From the NCBI GenBank assembly GCA_034401135.1, contig JAWZSP010000002.1, positions 620,001 to 684,000 of the forward strand: a stretch of DNA of 64,000 bases. The letters run 5' to 3'. Shown piece by piece: positions 1 through 11,573 of the stretch. The notes beneath the pieces were generated by a model. The model was given only the letters and a program-made list of their open reading frames with translations, ran no database searches and was not told the origin of the DNA. The stretch is from Volutella citrinella. Lineage: Eukaryota > Ascomycota > Sordariomycetes > Hypocreales > Nectriaceae. A program made the position numbers and the translations under genes. Each line of letters starts with the position of its first letter. Position 1 is the stretch's first letter.

Positions 1-3000
1 CACACATACCTGTCTCCCCTTCTACCTTTGTACGTTGCGTATGTGATGCCGAGTACCACCATGGCCGCGTGCAATCGCCAGCCATACACGGTGCCACGGG
101 GTCCATGCCAAGACGAACACAAGGACAAAACATGGAGCGAAACCGCAGGCGCCTTCTACTCTTTGTTGGCTTATCAGGTCTGGTCTGGATCTGGTTCCAC
201 CGCGACGGGTGCGGTGCTCCTTGTTTCTGGCCCTGTCTCTGGCTTTGTCCTCCGGGCCCCATGTGGCAAAGACAGACTCTGGTCTTCGATCGTTCGATAA
301 CAGTCAAACAGACGGACAGCTTCTCGAGGCCATGACCTTGGCCATGATAGACAGAGCCTGCTCAATCCGAGCCGGCCCCGCCTCCCACAGCCCGCCCCAG
401 GCCCTGTCCCAGCGGTCCCAGGCGCCCAGACCGTGTCCCACTCCGCCGGCCGGCCCATCCATCTGAGATGAGATGAGATGTGGCCAGTCACAAAATATTA
501 AAAAAATTATCTACCATAGTCGACAGACACGCATATGCAAAATAGTCAACCACCCTGCACGCCCCGCACACCCATGTCGCCTCCTTGACTCATCAATTTG
601 CTGCCATGCTCTTCAACAAATTATTTGCATCGTGCTTTGGGCTCGAGCATCAGCTGGGAACTCGGCGCACGGATAGTTAGCAGGGCTCAACCTAGTCTGG
701 GCGTTTTGGGTTGTGGCAGCCGAGACATTGCTTGCTGCCCAAGGACGCGGAAGCGAGATGGGCTTCCAGATAATCTCTTCATTAATTACGGACTATGGAG
801 GTACGGCATGGTGCTTTCTCTCTTGTTTAGCGTCTACGGTTGCCCGACTGCGCTGCCATCATCGTCCGTGTGGTGGTTGGCCGCCAATCTCTGCGCCTCT
901 CTCGCAAAGGTTAGTTGCCGTAGATCCGGCCTAGATGGGGGGCATTGGCGCTCGGGCAGCTGATCCATTACTGCTCTCGTTCGACTCCTCATCGTGCGCT
1001 GTGGGATTCTGCAGCAGCAGGGGGGGGACCATCCCGCAATAGAGCCTCACCATCTTCCAACGACAGCCCAAGCCGCCCATGCTGTCCACGGCTGTGCCAA
1101 GCTTGCCCACCTATCCAGCACCCCCTCCCCCCAAATCAGGCCTAGCACACGCAGACGCAGCAAAAGGTTATCTCAACGCTATCTCTGCTCAGCCCGGAAC
1201 CGGCGTAGTTCCCCAGTGTCGTTTCCTGTCTGTCCGTCCACGACGCGCCAGCCTCCCACGTCGCCAACTCCCACAACGGAAAGCCAAGACGCTCATCCGT
1301 TTCCTGCCAATTTACATCCAAGCCTACGCCGTGTTAGCATAGGTTTAGCATAGGCTTAGCATAGTGCTAGAGCATCTAGCCCCGGAGGCGGTGGGTGGGG
1401 CGTTTGCCTCCCGGGATAAGCCATTGCTTGTCCCGCCGCCAGTCAGGGGGAACCGCAAAACTCTCCACGGCCGCCGTCCCCCAAATCCCCATGGCGTTAC
1501 TCCAACCTCCAAAGCCCCCGTCGAGTGGCTCGAGTCAAAACCTGCCCGCTTGGGCGCTAAAACATGCAGCCTTACGGCACTGGGCGCCGCCCTGTCTTGT
1601 CTCCACGGCAAACTCAACGACCACTGATCACTGACCACACGCCCGTCGCCCGGTCGGACGCCGCCCAGGGTCTGCGGTGACACCCCTTACCTTGCTGTTA
1701 CGACGACGTCTGATGCCTCCCGTCCTCCACCGCGGTGTGTGCTGCGCCTCGTTATTGTATCAGCACGCTGCATTATTACGACTGGTCCATGGACCGTGTT
1801 TCACCGGCCCCCGGGTTGCCTTGGCTTGGCTCATGAAGTTTTGCAACGGGCCATCTCTTATCCAAACAGCGGCCTCCAGTCGCATGCAGCCAAGTCGCTA
1901 AAGATGGAGTTTCTTCTTGCCGTATCTCACCTCGTCGCATCAATCTGCGTCTCCAAGGTCGCACGTGCAGGAACTGTCCCGCTGAGCGCCGCGTCATCAT
2001 CGCGCTCTCTCCCCCTCTCTCGCTCTGCAGCCGGGTCTTCTCTCCATGATTACACGCCCACGGTGCCACGGAGGAAAGCCCGAGCTGGCTCGAATTCGCC
2101 TCCACCGTTGCACATTGGCGAGATTCATGGCTCATCAGCAGCCACCCGTGACGATCGCGACCGCAGCCTTCGAAAATCACCCGCCAGCAACGCCCATCGT
2201 GGGCATTGGTAAGCTCTAGACGTGACGTGACACCCGCGAGACGGAAACCCAATGATGATGCTTATACAATGCACCCGTAAAGGCTGAGAGGAATGCGCGA
2301 CAGCATCCTGCCAGAATAACCCTAACGATAACGTCAATCCGCCCAGAGTAGACTCGTCGTGATAATACTGGTAGCTTGGCAGCCGCGGAATCCTGGCTGG
2401 GCTTGGCCCTCCCGGCGCCAACTCAACAATCTGCTGAACGGGCCCTGTCTCGGTCTTACTTCACAGCCTCATCCTACTGTCTCATACTAACGGCATTCCA
2501 ATCACACTTGCCCCGCTGGTTCCAGATCTGGCCGACGAAATCTGGAACGCCCGCCCTTGGTGACAAAGGTTTTTAATCGTGATCGGCGCGCCCCCGCCAT
2601 CACCCAATCCAATTGTTCTCCAAAGTCATGTTTCATCGCACTATTGCTACAGCGAGTCAGGGATGCCGTCGATCTTCCAGGGCCCTGATAAGGCAATGTC
2701 TCTTAGTAACTGCTCCCAGCAAGGCAGGGTCCCTCTGAAGATCGGTGGCACAAAAGGGCGTGCCGCATGTCACTGCCTGTAAACCTAACCCAAAACGACA
2801 AAACGTCAATGGCGTACCACATTGTTTCTGGCAGGGAAACAAGGGAGCCTTTGTCTCAGCCTCGCATACTGCGGACATCCCCAACTCTAACCAGTGTTGC
2901 CAGTCTATCCAGGTCCTCGAGCATGCAGAGGTGCATCCTACCCTACATCCGATGCAATGCGCAAAACAACAGGAATCTTCGAGGCCATCAGCCTCTTGAT

Positions 3001-4478
3001 TTGATAATGCAATATTCTATTTGCGTACCTACTGAGACCTCGCAGCACACACTTGGGGGTTCTCATTGGGCACCTGATTCTGGTCATGCACCTGACCGCT
3101 ATTCTCGTGTGTTTGGCCCCTACTTCCCATTGGCAGCTAAAGATGGCCTCGATGGCCTCAGGCTGATGACCCTATGTGTTCGGATGGTTATCTTCCGGAA
3201 CAGCAATAATGACGTATCCCATGTCCAAATACTCAACGAAACCTTGCCGGCCGCCTGTAATATGAGGACCCACTGGATGATCGACAAGGAACGATGATGG
3301 CCCGGAGAACCAATTTCCTTAGAGCAAAGGACTCAGTCATACAATTTCAAAGCATGTCGGCATCTTGGGTTTGCAATGGCGCCTTAGACACCTGTTGATC
3401 TCCATGTAGACTCGAGTCTATGCCCCAGTATTACAAAACGCTGTACTTGCGTGCTCGTTGATTGGAATTTACAATATCCGCCGAGGAAGGCGTGACCAAT
3501 CCACGGGCCTGAATCACAAACGGTAATGGACTTACAACTCACAGTCATCAAATGAGGCCGATGGCAATCCCGTGACCTTTTGTTATCTCGGCATCCTTCC
3601 GCGTTACAGTCGGCGGCTATTGCCAAGTCTCCAAATTCCACATTAATCCTCTGGGCATGACGTTGTGGTTTCCGGAGTTCCACATTGCGGCACAAGCTGA
3701 GTTGTATTGCAAGCATTTGGCAAAACTCGTTGAGCCTTGGCGGGCGAACCTTTTCGTCTTGGCTTCGATAAACATAGCCAACTGATTGCATGCTGAACAC
3801 GCCATGCAGATGTCTGGGCAGCCCGCAACGTCACCGGGGAGAGGAGACGGGCCCCAATTCGCTGGAAGCAGCAGATAGGCTTGCTCATGCACAGAGTTGT
3901 CACGGAGCGGAAGCAGCACGCTGGATCCCCATGGCGCGTAGCTTGCGCACTGACATGTCACGCGACCTCTTCAACAAATAGTGGTCGCAGGTCAGCTGAC
4001 GCGAGGGGCGCTGCGAGTTGCAACCTGACATGGCGACAAAGTCCGAGCGGCGATGAAACGACGGCTGAGTCGATGATACTGGAACGCGAGATGCTTCTGC
4101 CAAGGAAAGTTCCGGGGGCACAGGGGACGAGATGATTTCTCGGCAGAGGCGCACGGTTTCCCGTGCGCAAGCAAACAAGCGCAGCCAAGACAAGGCCAAG
4201 GAACTCTGGACTGTACACGGCTGAGCCAATCCAGTCAACGCAAGCATCTCCTCTTTGAGGAGCCGATTGTTGCAGGGCATGGCACGTGACCCTTCACGTG
4301 CTACCGGTCCAGATGTGGGGTTGCAACGGGGGCGGAGAAATAGCCCCGCCGATTGGTGCTGCCCCACCCTGGTACCTCCCCGTGATGTGGGAAGTGGGTG
4401 ACAATTGTGGCCAGAGAGTTGCCTCAATATCGCCGTGATACCGTTCCTGCGGCCGTTCCGAGTCGCCAGTCCAAAACT
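1..4478. other. Long intergenic region upstream of SRP54
   Basis: No supported gene. Several short open frames occur on both strands but none shows a recognisable domain, a signal peptide or a credible exon chain. Visible structure is limited to an 11-nt tandem repeat at 1334-1364. The last few hundred bases must hold the SRP54 promoter; no TATA box is obvious there, as is common for a housekeeping gene. Confidence 0.6.
1334..1364. repeat. Short 11-nt tandem repeat
   Basis: Three copies of ttagcatagg, spaced by one variable base, follow one another directly (copies start at 1334, 1345 and 1356). It lies in an otherwise featureless region. No function can be assigned. Confidence 0.8.
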
Positions 4479-6138
4479 ATGGTTCTTCAAGATCTCGGCC
4501 GTCGCATCAATGCGGCGGTCACCAACCTGACGCGCGAGCAGAACCTCGACGAGAAGGCAAGCAGCGCCCTCCCCCTCTCACCGTTGAGTTCCCCGCGCCA
4601 CCGCTAACCTCGCCCGACTGCAGGCCTTCGATGCGATGATCAAGGAGATTTGCGCCGCCCTCCTCGAAGCCGACGTCAACGTGAAGCTAGTGGGCTCGCT
4701 GCGAAAGTCCATCAAGGGAACCGTCAACTTCAAGGAGCTCCCGCCCGCTGTCAACAAGAAGCGACTGATTCAGAAGGCCGTCTTCGACGAGCTCGTCAAA
4801 CTCGTCGACCCCCACGCCGAATCGTTCCGACCGAAGAAGGGCAAGAGCAATGTCATCATGTTTGTCGGTCTCCAGGGTGCCGGTAAGACGACAACGTGTA
4901 CCAAGCTGGCGCGCCACTACCAGTCGAGGGGCTTCAAGGCCTGCCTGGTTTGTGCGGATACCTTCCGAGCCGGTGCCTTTGACCAGCTCAAGCAGAACGC
5001 TACCAAGGCCAAGATCCCCTACTACGGTTCGTTGACGGAGACGGATCCCGCTGTTGTCGCGCGAGCGGGTGTTGAGCAGTTCAAGAAGGAGCGCTTCGAG
5101 GTCATCATTGTCGATACCTCGGGTCGTCACCGACAGGAATCGGCTCTGTTCCAGGAAATGGTGGATATCCAAGAGGCCATCAAGCCCGACGAGACCATCA
5201 TGGTTCTAGATGCCTCCATCGGTCAGCAGGCCGAGTCACAGGCCAAGGCCTTCAAGGAGGCTGCCGACTTTGGTGCCATTATCATCACCAAGACCGACGG
5301 TCACGCCCACGGTGGTGGTGCCATCTCTGCCGTCGCCGCGACTCACACCCCCATCGTCTTCATCGGTACCGGTGAACACATGCTCGACTTTGAGAAGTTT
5401 GCGCCCCAGCAATTCGTCCAGAAGCTGTTGGGCATGGGCGACATGGCCGGCCTGATGGAGCACGTGCAGAGCCTCAACCTCAACCAGAAGGACACAATCA
5501 AGCACATCCAGGAGGGTATCTTCACTGTGCGAGATCTCCGCGACCAGCTGCAGAACATTATGAAGATGGGTCCGCTATCAAAGATGGCGGGCATGATTCC
5601 CGGCATGAGCAACATGATGCAGGACATGGATGACGAAGAGGGCGGCGCCAAGTTGAAGCGGATGATCTACATCTGCGACTCGATGACGGACAAGGAGCTT
5701 GACTCGGACGGCAAGATCCTCATCGAGCAACCCACGCGTATGACGCGAATTGCCCGAGGCTCTGGCACATCTGTGCGTGAGGTGGAGGACCTGTTGACGC
5801 AGCAGCGCATGATGGCCGGCATGGCCAAGAAGATGGGCGGCAACATGAAGAACATGCAGCGTGCGCAGCAAGCCATGGGCGGCGGCAACAAGGCCCAGCA
5901 GCTGGCGGCGATGCAGAAGCGCCTACAGAGCATGGGCGGCGGCGCTGGCGGCGGAGGCATGCCCGACATGGGCAGCCTGATGAAGATGCTAGGCGGCGGC
6001 GGCGGCGCTGGCGGAGGCATGCCTGGTATGCCGGGGGGCATGGACATGCAGGCCATGATGCGCCAGATGGGCATGGGCGGTGGCATGCCGGGGATGCCTG
6101 GAGGAGCAGGCGGTGGCGGCGGCCGCGGACGGAGGTAA
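4479..6138 (+). CDS. SRP54: Signal recognition particle subunit SRP54
   Basis: This is the GTPase subunit of the signal recognition particle. It binds signal sequences as they leave the ribosome and, with the SRP receptor, delivers ribosomes to the ER membrane. Exons are 4479-4556 and 4624-6138, giving 530 residues, close to the usual eukaryotic length. The NG domain shows the P-loop GLQGAGKTT (about residues 108-116), DTSGRH (190-195) and [11 protein letters not shown] (from 248). The methionine-rich M domain follows, and the last 80 residues are a Gly/Met-rich tail. The start is fixed by the conserved N-helix [10 protein letters not shown], which only joins the rest if the 67-nt intron is removed. 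That intron begins with GC rather than GT (donor AAG|GCAAGC) and, if retained, runs into a stop within 17 codons. Identification is certain; the tail length may vary between species. Confidence 0.97.
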
Positions 6139-6306
6139 AGAATGAAGAACACAGGGAAGGGGGGGGATAGTTGCTTGATACACGGGCTACATGGGCGTTG
6201 TTGCTCTCTGCATCGTTTTCGGCGTTCCGGCTGTGCTATGCTGTGCTATAAGATGGGGTGATTCTTCCAGCGATGAGTGGGCAGGAATGGTAGTAAAACA
6301 AGCAAC

Positions 6307-6320
6307 AATAAAGAAATAAA
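6307..6320 (+). terminator. Poly(A) signal of SRP54
   Basis: Two overlapping AATAAA words lie about 170 nt after the SRP54 stop codon, the expected place for 3'-end formation. Confidence 0.5.
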
Positions 6321-7688
6321 GCACAAGATTGCACCTATCCGATCCTCAATGTCTTGAAGCCGGCTGTGAAGACGTCGATAGCTTTAGCCTAATCCATCTG
6401 GGCTGGTATGGGCGGCTTGGATGTAGACGGACTTTTCAAGATAACTATTAGCAGCCTTGGTCTTATAGAGTTGAAATAAGGGGCATAACGTCGCTATCGT
6501 TTGACGATAGCCTCAGTTTACTACCTCCAAGACTACTATATACTGGCCTTTCTACTAGATAGCACTATGGCTCCTAGGTCGGAGAGAGTGCTACTAATCG
6601 AGGCTGGGGCAGTGTTACAAGTCTCCTTCATCCCAGGCTATAAGATCGCTCACGCGGCCGTCCACTGTCGATCATCTCAGAATTGAACCTGGAAGTACGG
6701 AATCCCGGCGTTGGATTACCGTTCCGTGACAAACTGGCACCCTATCAAAAGCGACCTCGGCTGTGTTTTATCTGGTCTGGTCCCTGCGTTAAGATTTTTT
6801 AGCAAGACGAAGTGAAAGAAAAAACACCATGGTCCACCGTCCTCTCACCCTATAGGCCGAACGAGTGAAGAGTTTCCTGGTGGAGCATTGCTTCTTTGAC
6901 GCTGGCAGCCTCAGGCACAGGTAGATGTGAAACGTGGCTGTGCAGTCTCGAGGGTCGTCTGTTGACCGAACTAATCGCCTCGGCCGGAAGTGGCATCCTC
7001 GGCCTAATCTGGGGCTCGTTGGGTCTCAGGCCAGCGTACATTGTGACCGTGCAACAACCCTAATCATGCTGGCTAGAACAGGCTGCCCCCTATAGATTTG
7101 TGCACATGTGTCTACTCAACGTGTGGAGGCCTCAACTGAATCCAAATCATCCAAAGAGGACGCACGGTCTACGGTTGCCAATCTGGTTTCATCGTCAGCC
7201 ACGATGCACTATTGAGCCGGAACTGAACAAGGCGAAACCTCGCCAAGCCAAACCCCAACCGTTGATTGGACGATAGCTGCGGGGATGCCGAAACCCGAAC
7301 AGCCAAACAGCAAACTTGGACAAAACTCTCCGTATGAGACGGATGGCGGGTTGTCATATTCTACGCGAGGCCCGTGCACAGGAGCTTTGGGGGCTGTGGC
7401 TCACAGATGCGATTGGCTCCTCCATCTCAAACGCCTTGAAACTTGACGGCCAGAATTCACCGGCCGCCTCGAGCTTATCTGATTGGCCGTGTTCACTGGC
7501 CACACCCAAATTCACGAGCGTGGGAAAAAGGCGACTGTGATGGCTTTTCGTGCAGTAGGGCAACGTTTGGATCACTCCTGCCTCAACCAAGTTTCGGCAA
7601 GTTTTCTACCGGCCTTGGCTGATACTGAAAGCCAGGAGAAATCAGGGCGTGGTGTTTTCAGTAGCTGTAGATACCTTCACCCGAGTAA

Positions 7689-7695
7689 TATAAAA
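7689..7695 (+). promoter_or_regulatory. TATA box of the Egh16-like gene
   Basis: TATAAAA lies 172 nt before the start codon at 7867, which leaves a 5' UTR of about 140 nt. Confidence 0.6.
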
Positions 7696-7866
7696 CCACT
7701 CCAACTCGACGGAAGATATCAGCATCATCACCAACCAAGCTTCCACATCTCTCTCATCTTCCACTCCCACCTTTAATAATATCACCAGGCTGGTCCTGTC
7801 AAGATTTGTTCTATTCCCCATATCACAAACCAACAAACTCTTACAACCCACCACACAAGAATCAAG

Positions 7867-8577
7867 ATGCAGTACCCTAAGGCTATCCTTGCTTGTTTCC
7901 TCCTCACTGCCCAGCTGGCTGCGGGACACAGTGTAATTATCAAGGCCGTCGGAGACGCTGGCGGCTCCGGCATGGCTCTCGGCGTCGACACGGCCACTCC
8001 CCGAGATGGAACTCGCCGCCAGCCTTTCCAGCAGGATGCCACCCGATTCCGTGGAAACTCCGCCCAGACCGTCGGAGAAACCCTCGGCGGGGGTGACAAC
8101 AATGTCGAGAGCGGAACCCTGGCCATCATGGACGAGACTGGCGATGCGCTTCCCCAGGTCTCCCGCGGTGGCGAAATCACAATGACGGTCCACCAGGTCA
8201 ACGCCGACGGTGCCGGGCCCTACACCTGCATGATCAACGCCGACGGAACAGCCGCGACCTGGACCGACATCACCGTCACTCAAAACGTTGCGGGAAGCGA
8301 CCGTGGCCGAAACCGTGATGGAGAGGCACAGGATTTCCCTCTGGTTGCTTCTATCCCCGCCAACCAACAGTGCAGCGGCAACGTTGCCGGACAGGACAAC
8401 GTCTGTCTTGTTCGCTGCCAGAACCCTGCTCGCGCCGGTCCCTTTGGCGGCGTTGTTCCCGTGCAAATGGCCGGAGCCAACGGCGGTGGTGCCGCTGCTC
8501 CCCCCAGTGCCACACCCGCTGCAAAGCCCCGTCCTGCCAGCGCTCGCACTGGCAAGCGCAGTCTGCGCTGGCTGTAA
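7867..8577 (+). CDS. Secreted Egh16-like (GEgh16/Gas1, DUF3129) protein
   Basis: This single-exon gene encodes a 236-residue secreted protein. A signal peptide of about 20 residues ends AAG, so the mature chain would begin with His21. The body carries family hallmarks: [13 protein letters not shown] near residue 30, then [13 protein letters not shown], then paired cysteines (CMIN, QCSG, CLVRC). The C-terminus is Ala/Pro-rich with a dibasic site. The family (Egh16H of powdery mildew, Gas1/Gas2 of Magnaporthe, MAS3 of appressoria) is known from surface structures formed during host infection or sexual development; the biochemical activity is unsettled. The first 35 residues cannot distinguish a structural wall protein from an enzyme. 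The TATA box at 7689 supports this start. A long reverse-strand open frame over the gene is a codon-bias shadow. Confidence 0.9.
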   Translation: MQYPKAILACFLLTAQLAAGHSVIIKAVGDAGGSGMALGVDTATPRDGTRRQPFQQDATRFRGNSAQTVGETLGGGDNNVESGTLAIMDETGDALPQVSRGGEITMTVHQVNADGAGPYTCMINADGTAATWTDITVTQNVAGSDRGRNRDGEAQDFPLVASIPANQQCSGNVAGQDNVCLVRCQNPARAGPFGGVVPVQMAGANGGGAAAPPSATPAAKPRPASARTGKRSLRWL

Positions 8578-10212
8578 TGGCGTCGGTATTTCTACAGCTC
8601 GACATGGCGGCGAATACGAATAAAATGGGGAGTCAACACTCGCTCGGTTGTAAGTGGCGGAGGTAATCCAGGAGATTACAGGAAGATGGTCGCTCCTTTG
8701 GATTTCATTTTTGTCGGAATAGCACGGCTCTTCATTTTTTTTTAGAACTGTACTAGAAATAATCACGCTCCTTTCAATACCCGAGTACCTACTAGTATTC
8801 AATAGAACTTCACTTGATACTGAGAGGAAATTCAGCAGCACGTGACATCAAGAGAGCCCCCAGGCCCTGTTTTATAGAATGCTGCTGACAGTGGTCAATG
8901 GACGGACGAACATCAGGGCCCAATTTTTGCCGTTCGTAATCCTTGTAGTCTGTTGACAGTCCGCCCGCTCGCACCGACACGAAGACCCAGCTTGTCGCGG
9001 CCGCGCTACCGGCGAGCCCCGCGCGATGGGGCAGCCCAAGAGATTGATAAGATGAGGAGCTCCCTTTTCGTGCAGGACGAGTCCGCAAAGGGGATAATCG
9101 TTGCGGCACAGCATAGATGCTTGCCTGAGCCAAGACCGGCGACCGGCTGCTGCAGACTGCCGCTAGGGTCTTGGCCACACTCGGCCCTCGGAGTTTAGAC
9201 GATGGGGGCAGTTAGCCAGGCGGATTATTTATTGACGGCGTCCTCCCATCGTCTCTTATGAGCAGGCATTGGCGCAGGCACACCGCTGGGTCCGGTCCCG
9301 GCCAGCCGGCATTGGGTGGATGATGGTACATATCCGCGCGAACCAAGACAATAGCCTGCGGTTCGCGTCGACTAGACTCTTGGGCCAGCCTTTAGACTTG
9401 TGCCCTGGTAATAGAGCCCTTTTGTTCCTGTGTCGTTGGCCTGCGATCCGGGCGTAAAGTGGCGTGAGCGATTATCAGATGATCTGATAAGATTGGATTA
9501 GCATGCCCCATTGGCGGACCCGTTCTACTCGGATCTCCGCCTCACGGCCGAACCCTGACCTCGCCTCCCCCCCCCAGTAAATGCATCCCGGCGAGTGTCA
9601 AAGGCCTCATGACTGGAATGCCCATGCAGGAACGCACTGCCAAGCTGCAGCCACCCGCCGCTGCCAGCCAACCTTCGGCCGCTCGGTGTCATCTCGCTCT
9701 GCATTTTGTCGTTGGCGATGCCCACATCCCGCCCTGCTGGCCCCTTGCCCTGCGTCTCGTCGCGCCCGCTAACCTGCCATTGGGGGTTCCCAGAAGCGCT
9801 GACGGTGGAGCTCGGCCTCGTGGATTTGAAGCTTAATCCTGGGTTATTCCGACCAAGAGCGCCCCCCCTGGCCTAGTCTTGCACGTTAAACTGTGCAGGA
9901 CCCAGCGTGACCCATGCTGCTAGCCTGCTTTCACTGATATCCCGACTCGAACAAGCCTGCTGTTCCATGTCGGCTCCGAAAGTCGGCAAGACTCTGCTTG
10001 GAGTGCCTCAGCTCACCAGTGCCAAAGCAGACGTCTAATTTCCCAGCTCGGCCCTGGTTCCACCGAGAGCATCTTGTATATAGCCCGTAGTTGTTGACGG
10101 CCTCCTCGACGGGCCTTCCTCTCTTTCTGCAGGTTTTGTCACTCGCTGTACACCTGACCCCGATACACTCTTTTCATCTGAATTGCGCATAATAATAATA
10201 ATTCACGACAAG
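8578..10212. other. Intergenic region between the two secreted-protein genes
   Basis: No supported gene. Short frames on both strands lack recognisable features. The final 140 bases carry the TATA box and 5' UTR of the GPI-protein gene. Confidence 0.6.
10077..10083 (+). promoter_or_regulatory. TATA box of the GPI-protein gene
   Basis: TATATAG lies 130 nt before the start codon at 10213. Confidence 0.55.
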
Positions 10213-11323
10213 ATGCAGTACTCTCTCACTGTTGCCCTCGGCCTGTTGGCCGTCTCCGCCACAGCCACCGTCAGCAAGCGTGAGCTGCCCGCCTCTGTGC
10301 CTATCCAGGTTCGCCAGGAGTTCAGCACGGCCCTTCAGGCCCGTCAGGCAGCTGATCCCCGATTCGCCTGCCACGAAGCTTGCGGTAAGCTCGCCACTCA
10401 CCTACTAACGTACATGACGACGATGGATCCGATGATATTAACTCGGACAGGTCTCACCATCCAGGACGCCACCCGCAGCTACTGCACTGACGCTACCTGG
10501 CTCGGAAGACTCGACAAGTGCCTGGGATGCGTCACCACGTTCAACATCTGGATGTACTACGGCACCAAGGTCACCGCTGCCGCCACCGCTTGTGGTCTGG
10601 ATGCCACCCCCAGGCCCGTTGGCGGCGTTACTACCACCGCGGCTCCCACCACTGCTGCTCCCCCTACCTCTCCTCCCGCTGCTGACCCGACTACCACCAA
10701 GGGTGATGACACCAAGCCCACCACTGCCGATGACGACGTGAAGCCCACCACGACCGGTGCTGAGGAGAAGCCCACTTCCACCAAGGACGAGGAGAAGCCG
10801 TCCACCACCGACGCCGGCAAGACCGACAGCGTCAAGCCCACCACTGATGCCACTAGCAAGCCCACCACTTCTGTTGCCCCGACTGATGCCAAGTCTACTT
10901 CTGCCACAGGCTCCCAGTCCGGCGCCGCTTCCTCCAAGCCGTCCACCACCAAGGCCGGAGAGCATGACGCCGCCGCCACCCCTTGCACCACCTCTGCTGG
11001 CTCTGGTGGCAAGCCCACCGGCGCCCCTGCTCACGGCGGTGCCACTATCACCGTGACTGCTTGCCCCTACAAGAACTGCACCTCTGGCGGCCACCCCTCT
11101 GGTGGTGCTGGAAACACCGTCCTCACCTCTGTGACTCGCGGCTCGCCCGGCAACCCTACCGCCCCCGTAAGTCCCCCTTTTAACCTAATATCCAACTACG
11201 TCGCTAATTTTCATCCAGTCTGGCTCCGGATCCACCGGCCAGGTCGTTACTGCTGGAGCCTCCTCCATGATGCTCTCGGGCAGCCTTGTCCTTGGTGCCG
11301 CTGCCTTTGCTCTCCTTTTCTAG
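10213..11323 (+). CDS. GPI-anchored Ser/Thr-rich cell-wall protein with an N-terminal Cys domain
   Basis: Exons 10213-10384, 10451-11166 and 11219-11323 give 330 residues. The order is: a signal peptide (about 1-18, ending ATA); a small domain with six cysteines (53, 57, 69, 81, 84, 105) including KCLGC and an aromatic FNIWMYYG; a long region of Thr/Pro/Lys repeats such as KPTTT, expected to be heavily O-glycosylated; a second Cys cluster (CPYKNC); and a hydrophobic tail that follows small residues and ends at the stop, the layout of a GPI-attachment signal. That tail appears only when the 52-nt second intron is removed. The first intron is 66 nt, in frame and without a stop. The likely role is cell-surface structure or adhesion; no enzyme motif is seen. 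A CFEM identity was considered, but the spacing does not clearly fit eight-cysteine CFEM. Confidence 0.85.
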
Positions 11324-11573
11324 AGCGCGCGCGACTAGGCTAGATCTCACGTTCGGAGAGCGGGCTTGACATTAGGGATTCCCGCTCCGGTAGATAAGAC
11401 TAGCTGTGCATGATGCCAAGATAATGAGAAGCGTATTGCAACTGTATGCGGACTGCAGAGCAACGAAGTCCCTTTCGTTCTTGACTGAAGAGCCCTTGTC
11501 CTTTCGTGACAGCGGCCAATAGGTCTTTTTAAATACAACTTCGTACAAAAGCTGGTGACGTATCGTTCGTAAT

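Larger units (their letters stand above)
6139..7866. other. Intergenic region between SRP54 and the Egh16-like gene
   Basis: No supported gene. The first 200 bases are the SRP54 3' region with overlapping AATAAA-type signals. 6370-6640 is locally AT-richer with TATAG-type words and could be decayed repeat DNA, but no terminal repeats or transposase-like frame were seen. The right end holds the TATA box of the next gene. Confidence 0.5.

Noticed and set aside
3900..4490. 196-codon reverse-strand frame in the SRP54 promoter
   Set aside because: No domain, Arg/Ser/Pro-rich chance composition, and it overlaps the SRP54 start.
7642..8841. 399-codon reverse-strand frame over the Egh16-like gene
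   Set aside because: No start context or domain; the forward strand has a signal peptide and family motifs.
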